Shown here: one piece after another, positions 6,646 through 13,623 of the stretch
Layout of the letters: every line of letters begins with the position of its first letter
Position numbering within the stretch: position 1 is the stretch's first letter
NCBI GenBank assembly: GCA_009787685.1
Contig: WQSV01000014.1
Coordinates: 1 to 16,589 of the forward strand
Length of the DNA: 16,589 nucleotides
Reading direction: 5' to 3'
From: Bacillota bacterium
Lineage (GTDB): Bacteria; Bacillota; Clostridia; Christensenellales; Pumilibacteraceae
The notes under the pieces: generated by a model
The model's input: the letters and a program-made list of their open reading frames with translations, nothing else
The model's database searches: none
Told to the model about the DNA's origin: nothing
Translations under genes and position numbers: made by a program

Positions 6646-8064
6646 CTAGTTATATTTAAGTCTTTTGTGATAGAGTCCACCGAAGACGTTAATGATTGTG
6701 TGCTTGATTATGTTGAGTTCTTTTAAAGATATGTCGCAGTTGTCAAATTGTTTTTGAGTTATTCTTTCGTTGATTAGGGCGCTTAGAAGTTTGTCAACAC
6801 TCTCAGCATCTGGATTGGTCATGCTTCTAATCGCGGCTTCCGCTGCATCACAAATCATGATGATTGCGTTAATTTTTGTTGTTGGGGTTTTGCCTTTGTA
6901 GGAATATTCGGAGATATCGACATCGCTATCAGTGAAATTTTTTGCTTTGTTGTAGAACACAGGAATTGGAAGGGTGCCATGATGCTCAATTGTTACATTT
7001 TTGACTTCCGCTGGAATACGATGTTTTTCGCATAGTTTCAAACCCTCATATGTGTGGGAACGAATGATATCGGCTGAAACCTCTGGCAAAAGGTCATCGT
7101 GGGGATTGCTGTCTCCTTGATTCTCTTTGTAGTAGACTGCATTTGCGAGCTTTCCAACATCGTGGTAGTAGGCACATGCTCTCGCTAAATACGGATTCTC
7201 ACCAATTTCAGTCGCACAAATTTCTGCAAAATTCGCAACCGTGAGACAGTGATTATATGTCCCCGGAGTTTCCTCTCTCAGTCTTTTGATGAGCGGATGG
7301 TTGTGGTCAGTTATTTCAACGAGTTTGGAATTTGTTATTAGATTGAAAATCATTTCAAACATTGGTTGCAAAATCATTCCAACTATTATTGGTGAATAAA
7401 CTCCGATTGCGGCTATCCAGAATATGTCGAAATTGACAGTGGGGGCAAATGAAAAATGAAGTGAAATAAGGAGAAAATAGGCAATCGTTGCGATGATGAA
7501 ACCTTTCGCGATATAGTGAAAGCGTCGAACATCGACCGAAATGGTGTAGGCGGCAATTGAACCGAGAGCAATGCCGACAAGGAACATTGACAGGACCGCA
7601 TAGATGTCAACAAAATATGGTGCTTGCAAGTATTGAGCGAGCAAAACAAAAGTTATTAAAAAATTTGCAAACAAATTTGAAACAAACGCGACTCTTCGGC
7701 GAACAAGCGGGGCAACGATAAATGCAGTTAAATATGCTGGCATCAAAAACAAGCTAATGTGGCTTAGAAAAATGTTGACAACAAAAACGATGACAATCGC
7801 TGTTCCAGTTGCACAAAGAATCTTTGGGCTTTTGAACAGAACTCGTCTTGTTTGCAACAGATAGGTCAAGAATGCGGCCGTGAAAAAGAGTATTCCAACT
7901 GCAACCATTAAATAGGCATACCAATTTTCAAATGTTTCGTCTGTCAAAATACCAAGTCTCAAAACCGCTGCTGCAATCGCAACAATTGATGCGATGCCAA
8001 AAAAGGTCACAACTTTTGCGACTTGTTTTTTTTCTAATGGAATTTTTCCTCTTGTTAGTTTCAT
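6646..8064 (-). CDS. pgpH: Membrane HD-domain phosphodiesterase (PgpH/YqfF-like) without extracellular domain
   Basis: PgpH-type enzymes hydrolyse cyclic di-AMP to pApA on the inner membrane face. Residues about 17–245 hold multiple membrane helices; the HD domain follows with TDHNHPLIKRL (252–262), PGTYNHCLTVANF (267–279), catalytic YYHDVGK (299–305), NPHD (320–323), SH (336–337), EHHGT (360–364) and CDAAEAA (405–411). The metal-binding His and Asp residues are present, so catalysis is expected. At 472 residues it is about 240 shorter than Bacillus and Listeria homologues: the extracellular 7TMR-HDED sensor domain between the first and second helix is missing. The start codon sits only about 8 nt after the predicted transcription start and has no Shine–Dalgarno sequence. 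It leads the pgpH–ybeY–era–yqzL–recO run. Confidence 0.93.
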   Translation of the reverse strand: MKLTRGKIPLEKKQVAKVVTFFGIASIVAIAAAVLRLGILTDETFENWYAYLMVAVGILFFTAAFLTYLLQTRRVLFKSPKILCATGTAIVIVFVVNIFLSHISLFLMPAYLTAFIVAPLVRRRVAFVSNLFANFLITFVLLAQYLQAPYFVDIYAVLSMFLVGIALGSIAAYTISVDVRRFHYIAKGFIIATIAYFLLISLHFSFAPTVNFDIFWIAAIGVYSPIIVGMILQPMFEMIFNLITNSKLVEITDHNHPLIKRLREETPGTYNHCLTVANFAEICATEIGENPYLARACAYYHDVGKLANAVYYKENQGDSNPHDDLLPEVSADIIRSHTYEGLKLCEKHRIPAEVKNVTIEHHGTLPIPVFYNKAKNFTDSDVDISEYSYKGKTPTTKINAIIMICDAAEAAIRSMTNPDAESVDKLLSALINERITQKQFDNCDISLKELNIIKHTIINVFGGLYHKRLKYN

Positions 8065-8071
8065 TGTTTGT

Positions 8072-8107
8072 TGATTGAATTATAGCACAAACACAAAGGT
8101 GTGTCAA
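8072..8107 (-). promoter_or_regulatory. Perfect consensus SigA promoter for pgpH
   Basis: On the minus strand TTGACA (8102–8107), a 17-bp spacer and TATAAT (8079–8084) match the consensus exactly. The predicted start near 8072 leaves only about 8 nt before the pgpH ATG, too short for a ribosome-binding site. It marks a transcription unit separate from phoH. Confidence 0.85.
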
Positions 8108-8364
8108 GTCAAATTGAGTGAAAGCAAAGAGATAGTGAACTGTCTTTTTTTGCTTTTTGACTCGCTATTTGTCATGGGATTATTTTTGAGCCTGTGAATT
8201 GCCATGGTGAAGAGTTTAATACCACATTTCTTCGGGCTCAGCACCGTTTCCATAACTTATTCACTACTAATGTCGCTTTCCGACTTTGTTTCTATTTTTG
8301 AAAATTCAACTTGAGATTAAATTTAATTTGACATTAAGTTGCGAATTGTCAGTTTTCATTGCTC
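8108..8364. other. Gene-free stretch with unexplained hairpins
   Basis: Between the pgpH promoter and the repeat array I see no gene. It contains an inverted repeat AAAGCAAA (8121–8128)/TTTGCTTT (8149–8156), and a stem GAGCCTG (8188–8194)/CGGGCTC (8233–8239), with TGGT/ACCA inside (8205–8208 with 8221–8224). The second stem has a G·U pair in plus-strand RNA. TTTTTGACTCGCTA (8154–8167) resembles sequence at 15356–15370. Function unknown. Confidence 0.4.
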
Positions 8365-8580
8365 TGTCGGGTTCTGGCTTATATTCGCGTTCAACGTCAA
8401 GAGAGCTGAAAGCTCTTGTCAACAGTCTTCGACTGCTTTGTCGGATTTTACTCGTATTCGCGTTCAGCGTCCAGAGGGTCGAATACCCTTCAAGTATTTT
8501 CAATACTATTGTCGATTTCTGCTTAAGACTAGCAATCTCCGTCAAGAGGGTCGAGAACCCTTGTCAATGTCTGCTAATTG
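8365..8580 (+). repeat. Array of three imperfect ~71–74-bp hairpin repeats
   Basis: Units start at 8365, 8439 and 8510, each opening TGTCG, then a middle part (the first two share TATTCGCGTTCA or GTATTCGCGTTCA), then GTC(A/C)AGAG and a short hairpin. Stems differ but keep pairing: AGAGCT/AGCTCT (first), GGGT/ACCC (second and third). A further hairpin CAGTC-TTC-GACTG (8423–8435) joins the first two units. The array starts at the phoH stop codon. Related copies lie at 6551, 10786 and 13431, all in the same orientation. Confidence 0.8.
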
Positions 8581-9524
8581 TTTTGTCTGTTTGCATATGC
8601 TGCGACAATTTTTCGAACCAGTTCATGGCGGACTATGTCTTTTTCGCTGAGGTGACAGATTTTTATGTCTTCGACATCATTAAGAATTTCCATCGCATCT
8701 TTTAGTCCGCTTTTGATTTTGGGTGCAAGATCAATTTGTGTGATGTCGCCATTGATTACCATTCGTGAATTTTCACCAAGGCGAGTTAAAAACATTTTCA
8801 TTTGCTCGCAAGTTGTGTTTTGAGCTTCGTCCAAAATGATGAACGCGTCTTTGAGTGTTCGACCGCGCATAAACGCAAGGGGCGCGACCTCAATTGTTTG
8901 TTTTTCAATGAGCCGAGCATAATTTTCCGCGCCAAGCATTTCTCCGAGCGCATCAAACAGTGGACGCAAGTATGGATCAACTTTTTCATTCAAATCCCCC
9001 GGCAAGAAGCCAAGTTGCTCTCCCGCTTCAATTGCTGGACGAGTCAAAATAATTTTTTGAACTTCGCCTTTTTTCAACGCAAGGACTGCAAGAGCTGTTG
9101 AAAGATAAGTCTTTCCTGTTCCAGCGGGACCAATACCAAAAACGATTTTGTTCTTTTTGATAGCACTAACATAGCCAGCTTGTCCAAGTGTTATGCTTTT
9201 GACTTGTTTTCCACTTCTTGTTGTCAAGACTACTTCATCGGATATTTTTTGAGCTTCATCTTGTTGCTTGTTTCGAATCATGTCAAAATAAGCCGCTATG
9301 TTTTCTTTTTTTAGCGTCTTTTTGTCTTTTATTTGAGAGATTAGAAATTCAATCAGATCACGAGCAAGAGCAGTGTTTTCCTCTTCCCCTTTCAGTGTCA
9401 AATCACCCTCTAATGCAGAGGCTTTAACACAAGTTAATTTTTCAATTAATCTCATGTTTTCATCAAGTGAACCAAAAAGTTCAATCATTATGTTGTCTTC
9501 AATTTTTAGTGTTTCTTCAGTCAT
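8574..9524 (-). CDS. phoH: PhoH-family ATPase
   Basis: PhoH-like P-loop NTPase, 316 residues, normal for the short bacterial form. Cytoplasmic, thought to act in RNA metabolism; it is commonly a neighbour of ybeY. An N-terminal domain (1–105) precedes the ATPase: Walker A GPAGTGKT (132–139), TRPAIEAGEQLGFLPGD (161–177), MRGRTL (219–224), Walker B FIILDEAQN (228–236) and NGDITQIDL (258–266). The start MTEETLKIED aligns with other PhoH N-termini; no Shine–Dalgarno sequence is visible. The gene lies 83 nt after yqfD. In Bacillus it is followed by pgpH in the same run, but here a 509-nt gap with a repeat array and a new promoter separates them. Confidence 0.95.
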   Translation of the reverse strand: MTEETLKIEDNIMIELFGSLDENMRLIEKLTCVKASALEGDLTLKGEEENTALARDLIEFLISQIKDKKTLKKENIAAYFDMIRNKQQDEAQKISDEVVLTTRSGKQVKSITLGQAGYVSAIKKNKIVFGIGPAGTGKTYLSTALAVLALKKGEVQKIILTRPAIEAGEQLGFLPGDLNEKVDPYLRPLFDALGEMLGAENYARLIEKQTIEVAPLAFMRGRTLKDAFIILDEAQNTTCEQMKMFLTRLGENSRMVINGDITQIDLAPKIKSGLKDAMEILNDVEDIKICHLSEKDIVRHELVRKIVAAYANRQNN

Positions 9525-9607
9525 AATTTTTAGTGGATAGTGAATAATGCATGTTGAAAATTAATTTTTAATTCTATTAACAATTATTTTCAGTTAGCGA
9601 TTCATTA

Positions 9608-10729
9608 TTAGCTGATTAACAACTCCGCTTCAACAAACACGCTCAAGCGATAGACTCCGTCGGCGACTTTTGTCAAGACATGAGATGTCGAGATTGGCGA
9701 CGAGCCTGCTTTGATTGTCATGTTTTGAATGAACTCGGATTTTAGTTGTTCGGCATGAGCATTGACATCCCTAGTATGCTCAATTAGTTCAACTTCATAG
9801 TAGACCGTTCGAAGTGAGCGAAGTGGAACAAAGAAATTTTCAAAGAGAGTCATTTCCTGTCTGTGATATTCATATCTTGCAAAATCATGGCTTGATGCTC
9901 CAAATGAAAAACCCAAAATTCGATATTCATCACTGACATGTCGCCTTCCAGTTCTTTGAAGTTCAAATGCAGTTTCATTGAATATGACCGTTTCCGAAAA
10001 CGCAACTCGACCATAAATTCTTGCACTAGCTGGAGTTGGAATTTTTTCCAAGCCATAGAAGTCCATGACATGAGCCCCGATTAGAATGTCGCCTTTGAAA
10101 ACTCTTTCGCCCAAAATGACCATGGGAGTTCCTTCATAGACAACCATTCGAGTGATTTCCGCATCAAACCTTGAGTGGATATCATTGAAAGTTGGAATAT
10201 GGGGCGGGATGTAGTCAATGGTTTCAACAAGACGAACGACAAGGGTTGTTCCGCGAACTTCAACGCTCGACATCAATACTTCGTCAAGAGCATTGAAGGA
10301 ATTAATCAGTGAGTCGGCGTCGACATTTCGGTTCCTTGTTCCAACTCTGACACCGTGTTCATCAAGCATTCTTTGGATGATTAATTCGTCCAATTTTTCA
10401 TTCCCATCAATGTCAATACGCCAAATAAAGCCATAGGACATACTTAGAGCAATTGTGCAAATGAGTGCGGTTATGATTAAGCCCAATCTTCCAAGCGAAT
10501 TCCTAAGGACACTCTTCGCGTCTTTGCTTGAGATGACACTATGAGTATAGCACATTTTTTCAAGGATTGCAAGAACTTTTTTGCCATCTTTTTTTTGGAT
10601 GACAAGAATTAAAACTCTTGGTGAAATCTTCTCGACCTCAAAAACTCTCACTTCTTCTTTTTGAAAATGTGAGAGTAGTTTTAATTGATTGAATCCTTCT
10701 ATGCGGAGTTTTATTGTGTTGAATTTCAT
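9608..10729 (-). CDS. yqfD: Sporulation protein YqfD
   Basis: Membrane protein of the YqfD family, expressed in sporulating Bacillus and paired with yqfC; precise biochemical role unknown. From the ATG at 10727–10729 it has 373 residues: a soluble N-terminal domain (KLRIEGFNQLKLLSHFQKE, 7–25), one membrane helix (about 81–103, ending at the FIWRIDIDGNEKL junction typical of the family), and a large extracytoplasmic domain with RGTTLVVRLVE and GRVAFSETV motifs. A TTG 15 codons upstream is in frame but encodes the low-complexity stretch TIHYSLEK from a repeated AT-rich motif, so the ATG is preferred; neither has a Shine–Dalgarno sequence. It follows yqfC by about 140 nt and precedes phoH. Confidence 0.9.
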   Translation of the reverse strand: MKFNTIKLRIEGFNQLKLLSHFQKEEVRVFEVEKISPRVLILVIQKKDGKKVLAILEKMCYTHSVISSKDAKSVLRNSLGRLGLIITALICTIALSMSYGFIWRIDIDGNEKLDELIIQRMLDEHGVRVGTRNRNVDADSLINSFNALDEVLMSSVEVRGTTLVVRLVETIDYIPPHIPTFNDIHSRFDAEITRMVVYEGTPMVILGERVFKGDILIGAHVMDFYGLEKIPTPASARIYGRVAFSETVIFNETAFELQRTGRRHVSDEYRILGFSFGASSHDFARYEYHRQEMTLFENFFVPLRSLRTVYYEVELIEHTRDVNAHAEQLKSEFIQNMTIKAGSSPISTSHVLTKVADGVYRLSVFVEAELLIS

Positions 10730-10785
10730 TTTTTCAAGTGAATAGTGAATAGTGTCGTCCGAAATTATTATCAAAAAAAATCCAT

Positions 10786-10840
10786 AAGGGTCTTCAACTC
10801 CTCTGTTGGAGAATTTCTAGTTAAAGTAATTTCTCACAAA
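10786..10840 (+). repeat. Fragment of the dispersed hairpin repeat
   Basis: Bases 10804–10841 match 13525–13562 at about 30 of 38 positions (both contain GGAGAATTTCT and TCTCACA). The preceding GGGTCTTCAAC recalls the GGGTC-TTC hairpin head of the family. It lies between yqfC and yqfD. Confidence 0.65.
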
Positions 10841-10871
10841 AATATTAAAGATACTTAACAACAACTATTTG

Positions 10872-11135
10872 CTATTCGTTATTCACTAATTTAATTTTTC
10901 CCTTCACGATGACTGAACCTGTTTCAAGACTTGCAACCGAGAGATTTTCTCCCGAGATAACAATTTTGCCTCTTTTTTTGAGCTTCAAAACTATTTCACT
11001 TTCGCCAATTGACAAAACTTGTGAGAAGCCTTCAACATAGACCGCATCACCATTGTAGTTAATTATTTGATAGCCCGATGCAATTTTTATGCTGTCAAGA
11101 CCCATCGCATTTGCAACTTCAACAAAAAATGACAT
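10872..11135 (-). CDS. yqfC: Sporulation protein YqfC (YabP/YqfC family)
   Basis: A small protein of 87 residues of the YabP/YqfC family, always found just upstream of yqfD. The typical all-beta core is visible: SGYQIINYNGDAVYVEGF (20–37), then RGKIVISGENLSVASLE (55–71) and VIVKGKI (75–81). The family is mother-cell expressed during sporulation in Bacillus; no enzyme activity is known. A terminator hairpin with its U-run ends just 12 nt before the ATG. The nearest purine-rich GAGAGG lies 19 nt upstream, inside that hairpin, which may mask it. Confidence 0.88.
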   Translation of the reverse strand: MSFFVEVANAMGLDSIKIASGYQIINYNGDAVYVEGFSQVLSIGESEIVLKLKKRGKIVISGENLSVASLETGSVIVKGKIKLVNNE

Positions 11136-11146
11136 TTTAAATTATT

Positions 11147-11184
11147 TAAAAAAACCTCTCAACACAATATATATGCTGAAAGGT
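11147..11184 (-). terminator. Intrinsic terminator or attenuator between the NfeD-like gene and yqfC
   Basis: On the minus strand ACCTTTCAGCA (11174–11184) pairs with TGTTGAGAGGT (11154–11164), 11 bp including two G·U pairs that favour minus-strand RNA, followed by seven T. It lies after the NfeD-like stop and just before the yqfC ATG, so it could separate two units or control read-through into yqfC. Confidence 0.75.
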
Positions 11185-11199
11185 CTGATAAAATGTTTG

Positions 11200-11724
11200 T
11201 TATTCTTCTGTTCTAAAAAAATCTTCTTCGATTTTTTTGACGCGTATTCTGTTTTTTTCGCAGTGGACTATTTTAACAAAACTTCCGTTTTCGATGAAGT
11301 TTTCTGAATAGACTTCATAGACCGTGTCGTTGAGGTTTATTTGTCCATCGTTTTCAATGTCAGTTATTGCAAGAGCTGTTAAGTCTTTCAAAAAGTCATA
11401 TTCCGAAACTTCTTTTTCTCTTTGCATAATGGCATGTGACAATGAAACCGTCAACCATGCCCTTTTTTGAATAAACAAGATGATGATATCTGCAGTGAGA
11501 AGAACAACGACAACATAAAATGTCATTGAAAAGAATGCGGAAATTGAAAAGTCCATGACGAGCCTTAGAGCGATGCCTCCAACAATCAAGATCGCGCCAA
11601 CAATCACTAGTTCCTTCCTCCTCGACGAAACTGATTGCATATGAATGATGATGAGTATTAAGCCTGCAAGAATTGCAAAAATTGTAATAATACTCATGTT
11701 TTCAAAAAGTTCAACTAGAATCAT
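11200..11724 (-). CDS. Short NfeD-like membrane protein
   Basis: 174 residues: three or four membrane helices (about 11–29, 38–55, 62–86), then a C-terminal OB-fold (about 112–165) with LTALAITDIENDGQINLND, YSENFIENGSFVKIVHCE and a closing RVKKIEED. That order matches the short form of the NfeD family, whose long form acts with flotillin-like FloA. In Bacillus nfeD and floA lie just before yqfC; here floA is absent. The first ATG is used; no Shine–Dalgarno sequence. Its upstream 33 nt are nearly the same as those upstream of the transglutaminase gene. Confidence 0.82.
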   Translation of the reverse strand: MILVELFENMSIITIFAILAGLILIIIHMQSVSSRRKELVIVGAILIVGGIALRLVMDFSISAFFSMTFYVVVVLLTADIIILFIQKRAWLTVSLSHAIMQREKEVSEYDFLKDLTALAITDIENDGQINLNDTVYEVYSENFIENGSFVKIVHCEKNRIRVKKIEEDFFRTEE

Positions 11725-11731
11725 TTTTTTG

Positions 11732-11764
11732 AATGCAGAATTAAGAGTTATGAATACAGAATAG
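11732..11764 (+). repeat. 33-bp leader repeat, copy 1
   Basis: This AATGCAGAATT-rich segment matches 13396–13428 at 29 of 33 positions. Each copy lies immediately 5' of a minus-strand start codon (NfeD-like and transglutaminase genes). A shorter inverse relative (ATTCTGCATTCAT) is at 13598–13610. Confidence 0.7.
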
Positions 11765-11811
11765 ATATCGAATTGTTTTTAACTAGTTCCAACCACTATT
11801 TTGCGTTAACT

Positions 11812-13386
11812 CTAAAAGATTGGGTTGTATATTAAGAATATGAAAGCGTTTCTTGGAAGTGCTATTGGATTTGCCAAAGATATGTCGAAGTTGGCTCTAA
11901 CACGTCTAAATGTTTCTCTGAACATCTCAAAATACGGCTCTGGATTTCTATCGAACCCTCCAAATATGTCGAGTTGCAACTCGATGTTGTGAATGCCCTT
12001 TTCTCCCCGCCTGTTTCTTCTGATGTGATCGAAAATTTCATTGAATTCGCTGACACTTGTCACAAGCATTGAGAAATCTTGATCTTCGAAAAGGCGTTGT
12101 TGAGAGTAAAAATCGAAATCGTATCTTGCGATGTGTCCACGTCCATCTGGCAAAAATGCGTGCCCTGCATCCATGATAGATGTGTCGCTGACCAGAAAAA
12201 ATCCTTGATGGAAAATTCGTGAAACTTGTTGACCCAAAATCCCGCCGATACCGCCAATATCAATGTGAAGAATGTTTGAGGTGACATCAACATTATACCA
12301 CCTTGTCTCACTCAGTTCTATTTTGTTCCAAGCATGCGGGATTGCCATGCCTGTGTTTCTGTCAATCATATCACCAAACACGATTTCTGCATTCATCCCC
12401 TCGATTATTGCCATTAGCTTGAAACTTTCTGAAAAACCATAACAAACGGCAACTCCATCGTTAAGTGCCCCTGTCAAATTAAACGAAGCGTGAAAGCTGA
12501 TGTCTTGCCCAAAGTATGGGTGATTTGGATCAAATTGAGAGAGGAACAAATCTTGATCATAGACAACGCGATGAGTCAAATACTCATTGATTACTCTTGC
12601 TCGTTGAAACGGGGTGTAGGAATTCAAAATATAGCGGTCGAGAATTCTTTTTGCGTTGTTATATGCTCTGACTAGTTCTTCTGAAACATTTTCAGTCAAT
12701 TCGCTGTTGAAATCTGGACGATAATTTCCACACTCAAGAAGTTCCCACAATTCTCTGATTTGAACATCAAGAAAGTTTCTGTTCCCATATTCAACAATAA
12801 ACGGGACTGGTTGTCTTGAGTCAATTGGTCTAATTGGATTTGCTTCGCGATAAGCAAAAAGATTGCGCGCAATAGTTAGTTGTTCACGTCGAACAAAGCA
12901 ACCGTCTTCAACGTCCATGAACAAAGGAAATGCAAAAAACACTAATGAAAAACCCGCAATGAAACTGAGGAATATTGTTAATAGCATGCCCCAACAGCTT
13001 CTTTTTTTTGCCATTGTTTTGACTTTCACAACCGTTTTGTTTTGAGATTTTTGAGTCCCTTGTTGCTTTGGTGGCGGAGGTGTTTTGATTGTCACGACTT
13101 TTTGTTTTTTCGGCTGCTGATTTTTATGTAGTGGTGGAGTCACTGTTTTGCCATAGGGCGTGAAAACATAGTTGTCTGGAGCATCATTTTGATGCGGACG
13201 AGACGAGAGGTTCGCATATTGGTTTTGCGGCGGAGATGCTTTGTTGACAGTTTGCTTTGATTTTTGCTCGTTTGTTGTTTGAGTGTTGCTAGAATTTGCT
13301 GACTGCCCATCTTTGGCACTCTGCTTTTGTTGCGCCTTTTTAATAAGGCTCAAAGTCTTGTTTAAATCTTTGTTAAAATCGCTCAT
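11812..13386 (-). CDS. Membrane-anchored transglutaminase-like protein
   Basis: 524 residues in three parts. Residues 1–128 are low complexity, rich in Gln, Asn, Lys, Ser and Pro (for example KTPPPPKQQG), predicted cytoplasmic and disordered. One membrane helix follows (about 133–157). The extracytoplasmic part has a transglutaminase/protease core: Cys315 in GVAVCYGFSESFKLM, His351 in AIPHAWNKI, Asp367 in WYNVDVTSN, the expected Cys–His–Asp triad in order and spacing. Such domains act as proteases or crosslinkers of envelope proteins; the substrate is unknown. The remaining 130 residues after the core match nothing I know. It follows the HtrA-like protease gene by 237 nt, a gap filled with dispersed repeats. 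No Shine–Dalgarno sequence. Confidence 0.87.
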   Translation of the reverse strand: MSDFNKDLNKTLSLIKKAQQKQSAKDGQSANSSNTQTTNEQKSKQTVNKASPPQNQYANLSSRPHQNDAPDNYVFTPYGKTVTPPLHKNQQPKKQKVVTIKTPPPPKQQGTQKSQNKTVVKVKTMAKKRSCWGMLLTIFLSFIAGFSLVFFAFPLFMDVEDGCFVRREQLTIARNLFAYREANPIRPIDSRQPVPFIVEYGNRNFLDVQIRELWELLECGNYRPDFNSELTENVSEELVRAYNNAKRILDRYILNSYTPFQRARVINEYLTHRVVYDQDLFLSQFDPNHPYFGQDISFHASFNLTGALNDGVAVCYGFSESFKLMAIIEGMNAEIVFGDMIDRNTGMAIPHAWNKIELSETRWYNVDVTSNILHIDIGGIGGILGQQVSRIFHQGFFLVSDTSIMDAGHAFLPDGRGHIARYDFDFYSQQRLFEDQDFSMLVTSVSEFNEIFDHIRRNRRGEKGIHNIELQLDIFGGFDRNPEPYFEMFRETFRRVRANFDISLANPIALPRNAFIFLIYNPIF

Positions 13387-13395
13387 AGTTTTTTT

Positions 13396-13428
13396 AATGC
13401 AGAATTCAGAATTATGAATGTAGAATAG
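13396..13428 (+). repeat. 33-bp leader repeat, copy 2
   Basis: Nearly identical (29 of 33) to 11732–11764 and also placed directly upstream of a minus-strand gene start. It abuts the hairpin repeat array that begins at 13431. Confidence 0.7.
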
Positions 13429-13430
13429 TT

Positions 13431-13597
13431 GTCAACAGTCTTCGACTGGTTTGTCGTGTTCTGCGTATATTTGCACTCTCCGTCAAAAGGGTCGAAGACC
13501 CCTGTCAAGCATCTTTAATACTTTTGTCGGAGAATTTCTCTTAATAGCAATCTCTCACAGAATGGTCGAAGACCCTTGTCAAAATTATTTGACCGAG
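13431..13597 (+). repeat. Second array of the dispersed hairpin repeat
   Basis: Opens with GTCAACAGTCTTCGACTGGT (13431–13450), then two units starting TGTCG at 13452 and 13525, about 73 bp apart. Their hairpins are GGGTC-GAA-GACCC (13490–13502) and GGTC-GAA-GACC (13564–13574), followed by CCTGTCAA or CTTGTCAA. It occupies most of the gap between the transglutaminase and protease genes. Same orientation as the array at 8365. Confidence 0.8.
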
Positions 13598-13623
13598 ATT
13601 CTGCATTCATCACTCTGCCTTTT

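Noticed and set aside
8365..8580. CRISPR array
   Set aside because: Units are imperfect, about 71–74 bp, without identical direct repeats and unique spacers, and there are no cas genes.
8286..8705. Plus-strand open frames across the repeat array
   Set aside because: They are formed by the tandem repeat and continue antisense into phoH; no coding character.
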